Shown: piece after piece, positions 40,485 through 49,143 of the stretch
How the letters are laid out: every line of letters begins with the position of its first letter
Position numbering within the stretch: the first letter of the stretch is position 1
From: Polynucleobacter victoriensis
GTDB taxonomy: Bacteria > Pseudomonadota > Gammaproteobacteria > Burkholderiales > Burkholderiaceae
NCBI RefSeq assembly: GCF_900187875.1
Contig: NZ_FYEX01000002.1
Span: 310,001 to 374,000, forward strand
Reading direction: 5' to 3'
Length of the DNA stretch: 64,000 bases
The notes under the pieces: model-generated
Databases searched by the model: none
What the model was told of the DNA's origin: nothing
What the model saw: the letters and a program-made list of their open reading frames with translations, nothing else
Translations under genes and position numbers: made by a program

Positions 40485-40512
40485 AAAGGCCATCAATTCA
40501 GTGATGGCCTTT
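40485..40512 (-). terminator. Terminator after the Bug-type gene
   Basis: A perfect 11-bp stem (AAAGGCCATCA at 40485-40495 and TGATGGCCTTT at 40502-40512, loop six bases), followed on the minus strand by a T-rich run (TTTATGTTTTATT). It ends the gene at 40582 and crosses two of the possible start codons of the permease gene. Confidence 0.7.
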
Positions 40513-40581
40513 GATGAATTGCTATCAATCAGTGTATCTGATTAGCATCGAGTTTGCAGACGTCATAAACGCCTGTCGTCT

Positions 40582-41553
40582 TTAGTTGAGATTTAGGTTT
40601 TGCTTAGCTACAACATCCTTGTAAATCTCATACTCTGCCTTGATTTCTGCCGCAAATTGATCGGGTGTATTACCAACGATCAAAGAACCCGTATCTTCAA
40701 TACGCTTTCTAACAGCAGGGTCTTGCAAGACTTTTTGAACCCCAGCATGAATTTTATCGATGGCTTCTTTTGACATACCTGCAGGGCCTAGCAAACCATA
40801 GTAAGCCATGCGATTAACAGGAGCCAAACCTACTTCTGCAAAAGTTGGCACATTGGGCAAAACTGCCAAACGCTTAGACGATGCAACCACAATAGGCACT
40901 AAACGACCATCTTTGATAAATGGCAAAGCTGAAGGCAAGTTATCAAAAATCATTGGCACCTGCCCAGCAACTGTATCGACCAAGGCTGGACCGGCACCTC
41001 GATAAGGAATGTGCACAAGGAATGCACCAGTCAAACTTTTAAATAATTCAGTTTGCAAGTGGCCAATACCACCCGTACCAGAACTGGAATAAGAATACTT
41101 ACCCGGATTTCTTTTAATCAAATCTATAAAAGATTTGTAATCTTTAGCAGGAAAATTAGCAGTTACAGCAATCACATTCGGTGTTGCTGCAATATTAGTA
41201 ATCGCTTGAAAATCTTTGATTGGATCGTAGCCAATTTTTTTATTAATAGCAGGATTCGATGCAGTAGTTGAAACTGTTGCCATGCCAATCACGTGACCAT
41301 CTTTAGAGCCTCTTACCACCTCTAAGGCGCCAATGGATCCACCGCCACCTGCCTTATTCTCAACAATCACTGATTGACCTAAAATTTTTGTCAAAGGCTC
41401 AGCAATCGCGCGAGCAATAATGTCAGTACTACCACCCGGCGCAAAGGGCACCACCAATCTTATGGGCTTACTAGGAAAACCTTCTGCACGTACTTGACCA
41501 AAGCTTAGTAATGCACCAGCTAGGATCATGCCCAATAAGCGAACAGGTTTCAT
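40582..41553 (-). CDS. Bug/TctC-family tricarboxylate-type solute-binding protein
   Basis: A 323-residue periplasmic binding protein of the large Bug family of betaproteobacteria. It has a signal peptide (residues 1-23, cut after VRA before EGFPSKPI), then the typical PIRLVVPFAPGGSTDIIARAI and the SYSSSGTGGIGHLQTELFK binding segment. No transporter subunits lie nearby, as is usual for orphan Bug proteins, so its ligand is unknown. The ATG at 41553, with GGAG upstream, is chosen because it gives a normal signal peptide; the frame extends 13 codons further. Confidence 0.92.
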   Translation of the reverse strand: MKPVRLLGMILAGALLSFGQVRAEGFPSKPIRLVVPFAPGGSTDIIARAIAEPLTKILGQSVIVENKAGGGGSIGALEVVRGSKDGHVIGMATVSTTASNPAINKKIGYDPIKDFQAITNIAATPNVIAVTANFPAKDYKSFIDLIKRNPGKYSYSSSGTGGIGHLQTELFKSLTGAFLVHIPYRGAGPALVDTVAGQVPMIFDNLPSALPFIKDGRLVPIVVASSKRLAVLPNVPTFAEVGLAPVNRMAYYGLLGPAGMSKEAIDKIHAGVQKVLQDPAVRKRIEDTGSLIVGNTPDQFAAEIKAEYEIYKDVVAKQNLNLN

Positions 41554-41646
41554 AAAAACTCCATATTTAATCTTGTCATTCCATTTGAACACACAAGCTT
41601 TATTAAAGCCTTATCAAAGACTTACACGAATTTCGCTTGAATGAAA

Positions 41647-41673
41647 AAGGGCCTAGTTATAAACTAGGCCCTT
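41647..41673 (-). terminator. Terminator of tRNA-Arg
   Basis: A 12-bp stem AAGGGCCTAGTT/AACTAGGCCCTT (41647-41658 and 41662-41673) with a three-base loop, followed by TTT on the minus strand. It lies directly downstream of tRNA-Arg. Confidence 0.85.
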
Positions 41674-41678
41674 CTATT

Positions 41679-41755
41679 TGGTGCGGCTGGCAGGAATTGA
41701 ACCCACGACCCCTTGGTTCGTAGCCAAGTACTCTATCCAACTGAGCTACAGCCGC
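41679..41755 (-). tRNA. tRNA-Arg (anticodon ACG)
   Basis: A 77-base cloverleaf on the minus strand with 7-bp acceptor GCGGCTG/CAGCCGC, discriminator A and encoded CCA. The anticodon stem CTTGG/CCAAG encloses loop CTACGAA, giving anticodon ACG (inosine-modified in vivo), which reads CGU, CGC and CGA. It is followed by a strong terminator; greB starts 20 bases away on the other strand. Confidence 0.96.
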
Positions 41756-41775
41756 ATTAAGACCGATATTATGCC

Positions 41776-42261
41776 ATGGAAATTAAAAACTACATAACTC
41801 CTGCAGGACACCAACGAATGAAGGATGAACTTCTACACCTTTTGGATGTAGAGAGACCGGAGGTAGTGAAAGTTGTATCTTGGGCAGCTTCTAACGGTGA
41901 CCGCTCCGAAAATGGTGATTATCAATACGGTAAAAAGCGTCTTAGAGAAATTGATCGTCGCATTTATTTCCTCACTAAACGCCTAGAAGATGCTTTGGTT
42001 GTAGATCCTGAGAGCCGCGAGGCAACAGATCAAATTTTCTTTGGCGCCACAGTTTGCTATGCAACTGAAGACGGCGAAGAAACCACCATTGCCATCGTCG
42101 GCGTTGATGAAGTGGATATGGAAAAAAACTATGTCAGCTGGATTTCGCCAATTGCCAAGGCTTTGATTAAAGCCAGAGAAGGTGACACCGTGAAGTTGCA
42201 GACCCCAACAGGTCCCAAAGAATTAGAAATACTCAGTGTTACTTACCAAAAACTCGAGTAA
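41776..42261 (+). CDS. greB: Transcription elongation factor GreB
   Basis: A 161-residue factor that rescues backtracked RNA polymerase by stimulating transcript cleavage. The N-terminal coiled coil carries the acidic tip (SWAASNGDRSENGDYQYGKKRLREIDRR), and the C-terminal FKBP-like domain holds ISPIAKALIKAREGD. The length fits GreB. The start at 41776 is 20 bases from tRNA-Arg, so its promoter must overlap the tRNA gene. Its 3' end overlaps spoT by 23 bases. Confidence 0.95.
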   Translation: MEIKNYITPAGHQRMKDELLHLLDVERPEVVKVVSWAASNGDRSENGDYQYGKKRLREIDRRIYFLTKRLEDALVVDPESREATDQIFFGATVCYATEDGEETTIAIVGVDEVDMEKNYVSWISPIAKALIKAREGDTVKLQTPTGPKELEILSVTYQKLE

Positions 42262-44518
42262 TTCTTAAAACGTCTTGATTTTGTCTTAAGCGGCGCATTA
42301 CTTTAGATAAGTGGTAGCGCCCTTCTACTTGCAGAACAAATCGAATCGATACAGCTGATTCGGTGAAACGATCATCCATCGCTACGTGAGCAATATTGGC
42401 ATCAGCCGAGGTCAATGTACCAGCAATCTTAGCTAGAACCCCTTTACCGTTCTTCACATCCACACGGATAGCCACATCAAAACTTCTCTTAGTTTCTTCA
42501 GCCCAAATCACATCTACCCAGTGATCTGGATCGCGGTGATGTAAGCGCTGCGCTTGTTTACAGTCATGTCGATGTATTTGTAAACCTTCGCCCTTACCCA
42601 GGTAACCCAAGATCGCATCACCTGGAATTGCGTAACAACAAGATGGGAAGGTGACAGATTCGCCACCAGCGCCATCAATCATGATGGATTGACGTTGAAT
42701 TGGTAAATCTTCAACCGGTGGCTCCCAATCCTCAGAGTCCAAACGCATCTGCTCCGCATGCCCTTTGGTGTCTTGCAAAATAAATTCAATCCGCTTAGCA
42801 ATCACTGCTGGCACACGATGCCCCATAGCAATGTCAGCAGATAATTCTTCACGCCCCTTGGCGCCCGTCCAATGCAACAACTTTTCCCAAACTTCATCAG
42901 TAACCAAGGCAGGATCGCCACCTTGCTGACGCAACGCTTGAGACAACAAACGTTCACCCAACTGAATCGCCTCTGAATACCTTCTGGTCTTCAAGTAATG
43001 ACGAATCGCTGCTCTTGCTTTACCAGTCTTAACAAAGGTAAGCCAGACAGGATTAGGTTGAGAATTTGGCGAAGAACTAATTTCTACAATGTCACCATTT
43101 TTTAATTCTGTTCTCAACGGCAACTGCACACCATTTACTTTTGCAGCCATGCACTCGTTACCTAGATCGCTATGTACGGCGTAGGCAAAATCAAGCGCAG
43201 TCGCGCCCCGAGGCAAAGCCCTAATCTGACCCTTGGGTGTAAAGACATAAACAGCATCTGGGAACAAGTCAATCTTGACGTGCTCTAAGAATTCTTGAGA
43301 GTCGCCACTGTTATCTTGAATATCAACCAAAGATTGCAGCCACTGGTGGGCTCTGACTTGCATTTCTGTTAAGTCACTCTCACCATCTTTATATGCCCAG
43401 TGAGCAGCCACACCCTCTTCTGCCACTTTATGCATATCTTGAGTACGAATCTGAAACTCCACTGGCATACCAAACGGGCCGACCAATGTTGTATGCAAAG
43501 ATTGATAACCATTTAACTTCGGAATAGCTATGTAGTCTTTGAACTTACCTGGCATCGGCTTATACAAAGCATGCAAAATACCTAAAGTGCGATAACACTC
43601 ATCAATGGTTTTCACCGTTACTCGAAAACCATAGACATCTAAGACCTGAGAAAAACTTAAATGCTTTTGACGCATCTTCATATAGATGCTGTAAAGCGTT
43701 TTTTCTCTACCGCGTAAATCAGCTTCTAACGCAGCCTTACTGATTGACATGCGTGCCGCATCTAATATCTTTGCGACCATTTCTTTTCTGTTGCCCCTAG
43801 CTTTCTTGATAGCTTTATCAAGAGTGGCATATCTGAACGGAGAAGAATGCTTAAAACTTAAATCTTGAAGCTCTCTGTAAACCAAGTTAAGGCCCAAACG
43901 ATGGGCAATGGGTGCATATATCTCATTGGTCTCAAGTGCTACGCGCTTACGCTTGGCTGCAGCCATAGCATCTAATGTGCGCATATTGTGTAAACGATCG
44001 GCTAACTTCACCAAGATCACACGAACGTCTCTGGCCATAGCCATGAACATTTTTCTAAAGCTTTCAGCCTGCGCCTCAGCATGACTTTGGAACTCTAACT
44101 TGTCGAGTTTGGTTAAACCTTCCACCAAATCAGCTACTTTGCCGCCAAACACCTCGACCAACTCTTGATGAGTACTGCCAGTATCTTCAATCACATCATG
44201 CAAAAGCGCTGCCATGATTGAAGGCGCATCAAGGCGCCAACTCGCACATAACTCCGCAACTGCCAGCGGATGGGTAATGTAAGGTTCGCCACTTTGACGA
44301 TACTGACCCAAATGAGCTGAGTCAGCGTACTGAAACGCTTTTTTAATTAAAGCAATTTCTTCGGGCTTTAAATGGGCAATCTTTTCAGTAAGACCCGCAA
44401 TCGATATGACTTGGGCTTTAGGGGGATTTGCCGGCTGGGACGTGGGCCCGAATAAGTGCCGGCTAGACTGCTCCAGGATGGCGGCTAGGATGCCTTGTGC
44501 ATCTGAGTTAGGCGCCAC
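42239..44518 (-). CDS. spoT: Bifunctional (p)ppGpp synthetase/hydrolase (Rel/SpoT)
   Basis: A 759-residue stringent-response enzyme. The hydrolase domain has the active His107-Asp108 and Glu111-Asp112 in ALLHDVIEDTG. The synthetase domain has VYGFRVTV and KFKDYIAIPKLNGYQSLHTT. TGS (YVFTPKGQIRALPRGATALDFAYAVH) and ACT domains follow. With both sites intact it can make and degrade the alarmone. It is 11 bases after rpoZ; the gmk-rpoZ-spoT order is as in E. coli. Confidence 0.96.
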   Translation of the reverse strand: MAPNSDAQGILAAILEQSSRHLFGPTSQPANPPKAQVISIAGLTEKIAHLKPEEIALIKKAFQYADSAHLGQYRQSGEPYITHPLAVAELCASWRLDAPSIMAALLHDVIEDTGSTHQELVEVFGGKVADLVEGLTKLDKLEFQSHAEAQAESFRKMFMAMARDVRVILVKLADRLHNMRTLDAMAAAKRKRVALETNEIYAPIAHRLGLNLVYRELQDLSFKHSSPFRYATLDKAIKKARGNRKEMVAKILDAARMSISKAALEADLRGREKTLYSIYMKMRQKHLSFSQVLDVYGFRVTVKTIDECYRTLGILHALYKPMPGKFKDYIAIPKLNGYQSLHTTLVGPFGMPVEFQIRTQDMHKVAEEGVAAHWAYKDGESDLTEMQVRAHQWLQSLVDIQDNSGDSQEFLEHVKIDLFPDAVYVFTPKGQIRALPRGATALDFAYAVHSDLGNECMAAKVNGVQLPLRTELKNGDIVEISSSPNSQPNPVWLTFVKTGKARAAIRHYLKTRRYSEAIQLGERLLSQALRQQGGDPALVTDEVWEKLLHWTGAKGREELSADIAMGHRVPAVIAKRIEFILQDTKGHAEQMRLDSEDWEPPVEDLPIQRQSIMIDGAGGESVTFPSCCYAIPGDAILGYLGKGEGLQIHRHDCKQAQRLHHRDPDHWVDVIWAEETKRSFDVAIRVDVKNGKGVLAKIAGTLTSADANIAHVAMDDRFTESAVSIRFVLQVEGRYHLSKVMRRLRQNQDVLRITRVFGK

Positions 44519-44529
44519 CTGATCACCTC

Positions 44530-44733
44530 TTATAGAGGTACTTTAACCAACATATCTCGATCTGTAACGCCAGCTGCCACTTCGCGCAAAGCAATCACGG
44601 TTGGCTTGTCTTTAGCGTTCACTCGTGGGGCATGACCCTGCGCTAACTGACGTGCGCGATAAGTAGCCGCCAACACCAATTCAAATCGATTAGGAATTGT
44701 TTTTAAGCAATCTTCAACAGTAATACGTGCCAT
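44530..44733 (-). CDS. rpoZ: RNA polymerase omega subunit
   Basis: A 67-residue subunit that helps fold the beta' subunit and forms part of a ppGpp site. The signature [30 protein letters not shown] is complete; the C-terminus is short, as in other betaproteobacteria. It is 67 bases after gmk and 11 before spoT. Confidence 0.96.
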   Translation of the reverse strand: MARITVEDCLKTIPNRFELVLAATYRARQLAQGHAPRVNAKDKPTVIALREVAAGVTDRDMLVKVPL

Positions 44734-44800
44734 GTGTTTAACTCAAAAAGTACTAGGAATACCTAAAGGATAACGCACTTGTGAAAAAGTGGCAGAAAGT

Positions 44801-45433
44801 TCAGTTTGCGCCACCAATTGCACCGAGCTCTTTTGCTAGTTGATGTTGTCTAGCCAACTGAGGTCCAGTACGCAAACGACTAGCTAAAACAACTTGATTT
44901 AAGTCGCTCAAAGCCTGCTCAAAATTATCATTCACGACCAAATAATTGGCCTCTGCCACATGAGCTAACTCATCTTTTGCTGCGGCTACGCGCTTTTGAA
45001 TCGTTGCCTCATCATCTTGAGCTCTCTTGCGCAAACGATCCTCTAATGTCTGTATCGATGGCGGCAAGATAAAAATCCAAATGGCCTGCGGAATGAGTTG
45101 TTGTACTTGTCTAGCTCCTTGCCAGTCAATTTCCAAAATGACATCTTTGCCATTTTTCATTTGAGACTCAATCCAAGACTTAGAGGTGCCGTAATAATTG
45201 CCATGGACATTGGCCCACTCTAAAAAATCACCTGCGTCTTTACGCTTTAAAAATTCTTGTTCAGTTAAGAAGTTGTACTCACGACCATTGACCTCACCAG
45301 GACGTGGTGCGCGTGTTGTAAAAGATACCGATAAACCAATATCAGGGTCTTTTTCTAAGAGAGCATTCACCAAAGAGGATTTACCTGCCCCTGAAGGTGC
45401 CACCACCATCAACATGCTTCCGGTATATGCCAT
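44801..45433 (-). CDS. gmk: Guanylate kinase
   Basis: A 210-residue enzyme converting GMP and ATP to GDP and ADP, feeding GTP and ppGpp pools. The P-loop is APSGAGKSS (residues 12-20), and the GMP-binding FTTRAPRPGEVNGREYNF is present, as is DVILEIDWQGARQV. It is in an operon with yicC upstream (41 bases) and rpoZ-spoT downstream. Confidence 0.96.
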   Translation of the reverse strand: MAYTGSMLMVVAPSGAGKSSLVNALLEKDPDIGLSVSFTTRAPRPGEVNGREYNFLTEQEFLKRKDAGDFLEWANVHGNYYGTSKSWIESQMKNGKDVILEIDWQGARQVQQLIPQAIWIFILPPSIQTLEDRLRKRAQDDEATIQKRVAAAKDELAHVAEANYLVVNDNFEQALSDLNQVVLASRLRTGPQLARQHQLAKELGAIGGAN

Positions 45434-45474
45434 GAACTACTCCCCTAAACCACCTAAACTACTTAAATTGAAAT

Positions 45475-46395
45475 CTATTCAAGATTCTGAACTTGTTCTC
45501 GCATCTGCTCAATTAATAATTTAATTTCGATTGATGCATTACTGCTTTCTTGAGAAACAGATTTAGAACCTAATGTATTTGCTTCACGATTTAATTCTTG
45601 CATCAAAAAGTCCAAACGCTTACCAACAGGGCCACCCTTATTTAACGCAGACTCCACAGCATCTAAATGCGTCTTTAAGCGCGATAGCTCTTCTGCCACA
45701 TCAATGCGCACACCGTACAGAACAACTTCTTGTTTAATTCTGTCAGAAATATCCGCCTTGGTCGTTGCTTGGCCTTGAGCATCTACCCCAGTCAAGATCT
45801 CGGTTAAACGTTCTGTGAGCCTTGCTTGATGTGCCGAAATGATTTGGGGAATCAATGGCTCTAACTGATTAACTATCGCCCTGATGCCAACAACTCGCTC
45901 CATTAAGATTTTGAATAGAGCCTGACCCTCGCCCTGACGGCTCTCTTTTAAAGCTGTTACAGCCTCTGTAGCAGCTTCAAGAGTCAACTTGCGCCACAAG
46001 TCATCATCAACATTCTTTTCGTTGATCACACCTGGCCAACGCAAGATCTCACCCATGCGCATATTCCCCGCATTAGGCATTTCTTTTAAAACTGCTGATT
46101 CAAGAGCTTTTAGACTTTTTAAGCTGTCTTGGTTCAGTAAGTCGCTAGCTTGAGTGGTGGTTTGCACTTCACGGTGCACATTGATTCGAAACTCAACCTT
46201 GCCACGTCCCAACTGTTTAGTCACTAGTTCGCGCAGGGACATTTCAGCTGAACGGCACTCCTCAGGCGAACGTATGTTCAAATCTAGGAAACGACTATTT
46301 ACTGAACGGCATTCAACCGCTACAGTTGCATAGACTCCGCCACCCAGATCTAATTGTCTGGAGGCACTACCAAAACCGGTCATACTTTCTATCAT
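45475..46395 (-). CDS. yicC: YicC/YloC-family endoribonuclease
   Basis: A 306-residue protein of the YicC family. It starts with MIESMTGFGSAS, as in E. coli (MIRSMT), and ends LDFLMQELNREANTLGSKS and IKLLIEQMREQVQNLE. The family has endoribonuclease activity and is linked to small-RNA decay in E. coli. First gene of the yicC-gmk-rpoZ-spoT transcript. It starts only 22 bases from the divergent rph gene, so the two share a compact promoter region. Confidence 0.93.
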   Translation of the reverse strand: MIESMTGFGSASRQLDLGGGVYATVAVECRSVNSRFLDLNIRSPEECRSAEMSLRELVTKQLGRGKVEFRINVHREVQTTTQASDLLNQDSLKSLKALESAVLKEMPNAGNMRMGEILRWPGVINEKNVDDDLWRKLTLEAATEAVTALKESRQGEGQALFKILMERVVGIRAIVNQLEPLIPQIISAHQARLTERLTEILTGVDAQGQATTKADISDRIKQEVVLYGVRIDVAEELSRLKTHLDAVESALNKGGPVGKRLDFLMQELNREANTLGSKSVSQESSNASIEIKLLIEQMREQVQNLE

Positions 46396-46417
46396 TCACA
46401 CATTGTAAAGTCCTATC

Positions 46418-47146
46418 ATGACAATATCCACAAGACCTAGCCAACGTAAGCCAGAAAATTTACGTCCTGTTTCTATCATCAGAGGGTTTACCAAACACGC
46501 CGAGGGTTCGGTTTTGGTGAAGTTTGGTGATACCCATGTGCTTTGCACAGCGTCTATTCTTGAAAAAGTACCCCCACACCAAAAAGGTAGTGGCGAGGGC
46601 TGGGTGACTGCTGAATACGGTATGTTGCCAAGAGCAACTCACACCCGTGGTGACCGTGAAGCAGCCAAGGGCAAGCAAAGTGGTAGAACTCAAGAAATTC
46701 AGCGTCTAATCGGCCGCTCAATGAGAAGCGTTTTTGATTTAAAACTGTTGGGTGAGCGCACGATTCATTTGGACTGCGATGTTTTACAAGCGGATGGTGG
46801 CACACGCACGGCAGCGATTACTGGCGCATTTGTGGCTGCCAGAGATGCAGTCAACCAGCTATTAGACAAAAAGGTTTTATCTAAAGACCCTATCAAAGAT
46901 CACGTGGCCGCCATTTCTGTGGGTATTTATCAAGGTGTACCAGTATTAGATTTAGATTACGCAGAAGACTCTGCGTGCGATACCGACATGAATGTTGTGA
47001 TGACAGGCGAAGGTGGCATTATCGAGGTTCAAGGCACTGCCGAGGGCGCTGCTTTTTCTAGAGCCGAATTAGACCAGTTGCTAAGCTTGGCCGAAAGCGG
47101 CATCAAAGAATTAGTGCAATTACAAAAAGCCGCTTTAACGAAATAA
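46418..47146 (+). CDS. rph: Ribonuclease PH
   Basis: A 242-residue phosphorolytic 3'-5' exoribonuclease that trims tRNA 3' ends. Conserved parts: [43 protein letters not shown] (phosphate-binding arginines) and [18 protein letters not shown] with the catalytic acidic residues. Length is typical. It is followed by rdgB after two bases and hemW; yicC is divergent, as in E. coli. Confidence 0.96.
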   Translation: MTISTRPSQRKPENLRPVSIIRGFTKHAEGSVLVKFGDTHVLCTASILEKVPPHQKGSGEGWVTAEYGMLPRATHTRGDREAAKGKQSGRTQEIQRLIGRSMRSVFDLKLLGERTIHLDCDVLQADGGTRTAAITGAFVAARDAVNQLLDKKVLSKDPIKDHVAAISVGIYQGVPVLDLDYAEDSACDTDMNVVMTGEGGIIEVQGTAEGAAFSRAELDQLLSLAESGIKELVQLQKAALTK

Positions 47147-47148
47147 GC

Positions 47149-47772
47149 ATGCCAAGCAAGAAAATAGTTTTAGCCTCCAATAATGCGGGGAAAGTGAAGG
47201 AGTTCAACGCCTTGCTATCCCCATTAGGTATTGAAGTTATATCTCAAGGCTTGCTAGGCATCCCTTCCTGCGAGGAGCCCTTCCCAAGCTTTGTTGAGAA
47301 TGCAATCACCAAAGCAAGACATGCAAGCAAATTAAGTGGCTTGCCAGCACTTGCTGACGATTCTGGCATTTGTGTAGATGCTCTTGGTGGCTTACCTGGC
47401 GTTTTATCAGCCCGTTTTGCACTGAGTGATCAGAAGAAAGATCCTTCAGACGACGATAACAATGCTTTACTGATTAAAAAATTAACGGGCGTCAGTCAAC
47501 GCAGCGCACACTTCACCTGCACCCTGGTCTATCTAGAGTCAGCTGATGATCCAGAGCCATTAATTGCAGTTGGTAAATGGCATGGGCAAATTATTGAGAG
47601 CCCCAAAGGCCAATCAGGATTTGGTTACGACCCACTCTTCTTTGTTCCTGAGTTAGGCAAGACAGCTGCCGAGCTCAGCGCCGAAGAAAAAAATAGTGTG
47701 AGCCATCGCGGCACAGCACTTAAGAAACTGTTACTAGAGTTACAACAAAGAATCAGCCCACCCTCATGCTGA
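47149..47772 (+). CDS. rdgB: dITP/XTP pyrophosphatase
   Basis: A 207-residue house-cleaning enzyme that hydrolyses dITP, ITP and XTP to monophosphates, preventing their incorporation into DNA. Motifs: VLASNNAGKVKEF (substrate loop), ADDSGICVDALGG (metal-binding Asp), SGFGYDPLFFVPELG, and SHRGTALKKL. Its last seven bases overlap hemW, so the two are translationally coupled. Confidence 0.95.
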   Translation: MPSKKIVLASNNAGKVKEFNALLSPLGIEVISQGLLGIPSCEEPFPSFVENAITKARHASKLSGLPALADDSGICVDALGGLPGVLSARFALSDQKKDPSDDDNNALLIKKLTGVSQRSAHFTCTLVYLESADDPEPLIAVGKWHGQIIESPKGQSGFGYDPLFFVPELGKTAAELSAEEKNSVSHRGTALKKLLLELQQRISPPSC

Positions 47773-48929
47773 GCTCTTTACCGCCCTTATCGTTATACGT
47801 TCACATACCTTGGTGCATTAAGAAATGCCCCTACTGTGACTTTAATTCTCATCAAATCAAGGATGGGGATACTTATGGGCAATGGTTTGACGAAAAGAGA
47901 TATCTCGAAGCATTAAAACTAGACTTGCAAAGTGTGTTGCCTAAAGTTTGGGGTCGCAGAATACACACGATTTTTATTGGTGGCGGCACACCTAGTCTTT
48001 TGTCCCCTGCCGGCTTAGATCAACTCCTCTCAGATATACGAGCTTTGTTGCCAGTGAACGCTGATGCTGAAATCACCATGGAAGCAAACCCTGGCACTTT
48101 TGAAATCGAGAAATTTAAAAGCTTTGCCAATAGTGGTGTTAATCGTATTTCTTTGGGTATCCAAAGCTTCAATGATGAAAAGCTCAAAGCTTTAGGTCGC
48201 ATCCATGATGCTGCCCAAGCAAAAAAGGCGATTAGCTCAGCCATGGATTTATTTGATCAAGTCAATATTGATTTGATGTATGCATTACCAAACCAAACAG
48301 TGTCCGAAGCTATCGCAGACCTTGATATCGCACTGTCCTTTAATACTGCTCATCTCTCGCTCTACCACCTGACGCTCGAGCCCAATACATTGTTTGCCAA
48401 GTACCCACCGGTACTACCTGATGACGATAGTGCTTTTGAGATGCTCGATGTATTAATGGACAAGTTAAAAGCCAGCGGCTTTGAACGCTATGAGGTTTCG
48501 GCCTATGCCAAGAATGGGCAACGTTGCCAACATAATTTGAATTATTGGCAATTTGGCGATTACATCGGTATTGGAGCAGGAGCCCACGGCAAGATTTCCG
48601 CTCACAATCAAATTGCTAGACAAACCAATGAACGCCACCCTGAGACCTACATGCAAAAGATGTTTGCCGATGGTCATGCATTAATTGAAGAACGATTATT
48701 GAGCAAAGAGGATCTACCTTTTGAATACATGCTCAATGTATTAAGGCTGGTTGATGGTGTACCAACCCCCCAATTTCAGGAAAGAACTGGCTTAGATTTG
48801 GCACAAATCAATGGCATGCTCGAAAAAGCTCTAGCCAAAGGACTGCTAGATGAAGACCCCAGAACCATCAAACCGTCACCATTGGGGCTTCAGTATCTGA
48901 ACGATTTACAGATGCTGTTCCTGAAATAA
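47766..48929 (+). CDS. hemW: Radical SAM heme chaperone HemW
   Basis: A 387-residue radical SAM protein related to coproporphyrinogen oxidase HemN, but with the HemW motif Cys17-x3-Cys21-x2-Cys24 (WCIKKCPYCDFNSH) and no extra N-terminal region. HemW proteins bind heme and help insert it into respiratory enzymes. GGGTPSLLSP and EANPGTFE mark the SAM fold. Third gene of the rph-rdgB-hemW operon. Confidence 0.93.
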   Translation: MLSSLPPLSLYVHIPWCIKKCPYCDFNSHQIKDGDTYGQWFDEKRYLEALKLDLQSVLPKVWGRRIHTIFIGGGTPSLLSPAGLDQLLSDIRALLPVNADAEITMEANPGTFEIEKFKSFANSGVNRISLGIQSFNDEKLKALGRIHDAAQAKKAISSAMDLFDQVNIDLMYALPNQTVSEAIADLDIALSFNTAHLSLYHLTLEPNTLFAKYPPVLPDDDSAFEMLDVLMDKLKASGFERYEVSAYAKNGQRCQHNLNYWQFGDYIGIGAGAHGKISAHNQIARQTNERHPETYMQKMFADGHALIEERLLSKEDLPFEYMLNVLRLVDGVPTPQFQERTGLDLAQINGMLEKALAKGLLDEDPRTIKPSPLGLQYLNDLQMLFLK

Positions 48930-48963
48930 AAAACCTCCCAAGCATTGCTGCAGGGAGGTTTTT
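48930..48963. terminator. Terminator between hemW and tRNA-Ser
   Basis: A 10-bp stem AAAACCTCCC/GGGAGGTTTT (48930-48939 and 48953-48962) with T/A runs on both sides. It can end hemW on the plus strand and the tRNA on the minus strand. Confidence 0.85.
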
Positions 48964-48968
48964 GGTAT

Positions 48969-49058
48969 TGGCGGAAGCTGTGAGATTCGAACTCACGGAG
49001 GACTCGCATCCTCGGCAGTTTTCAAGACTGCTGCATTCAACCACTCTGCCAAGCTTCC
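48969..49058 (-). tRNA. tRNA-Ser (anticodon TGA)
   Basis: A 90-base type II tRNA on the minus strand: acceptor GGAAGCT/AGCTTCC, discriminator G and encoded CCA. The anticodon stem is GCAGT/ACTGC around loop CTTGAAA, giving anticodon TGA (UCA and related serine codons). The long variable arm CGAGGATGCGAGTCCTCCG is typical of tRNA-Ser. Confidence 0.96.
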
Positions 49059-49143
49059 AAAACAGCCGTGATTATAGAGGTATCTGAAACCGACTGTCGA
49101 TTTTTTTCACTTTTTCGTCATTTGAAGTTGTTAAAATTCATAA

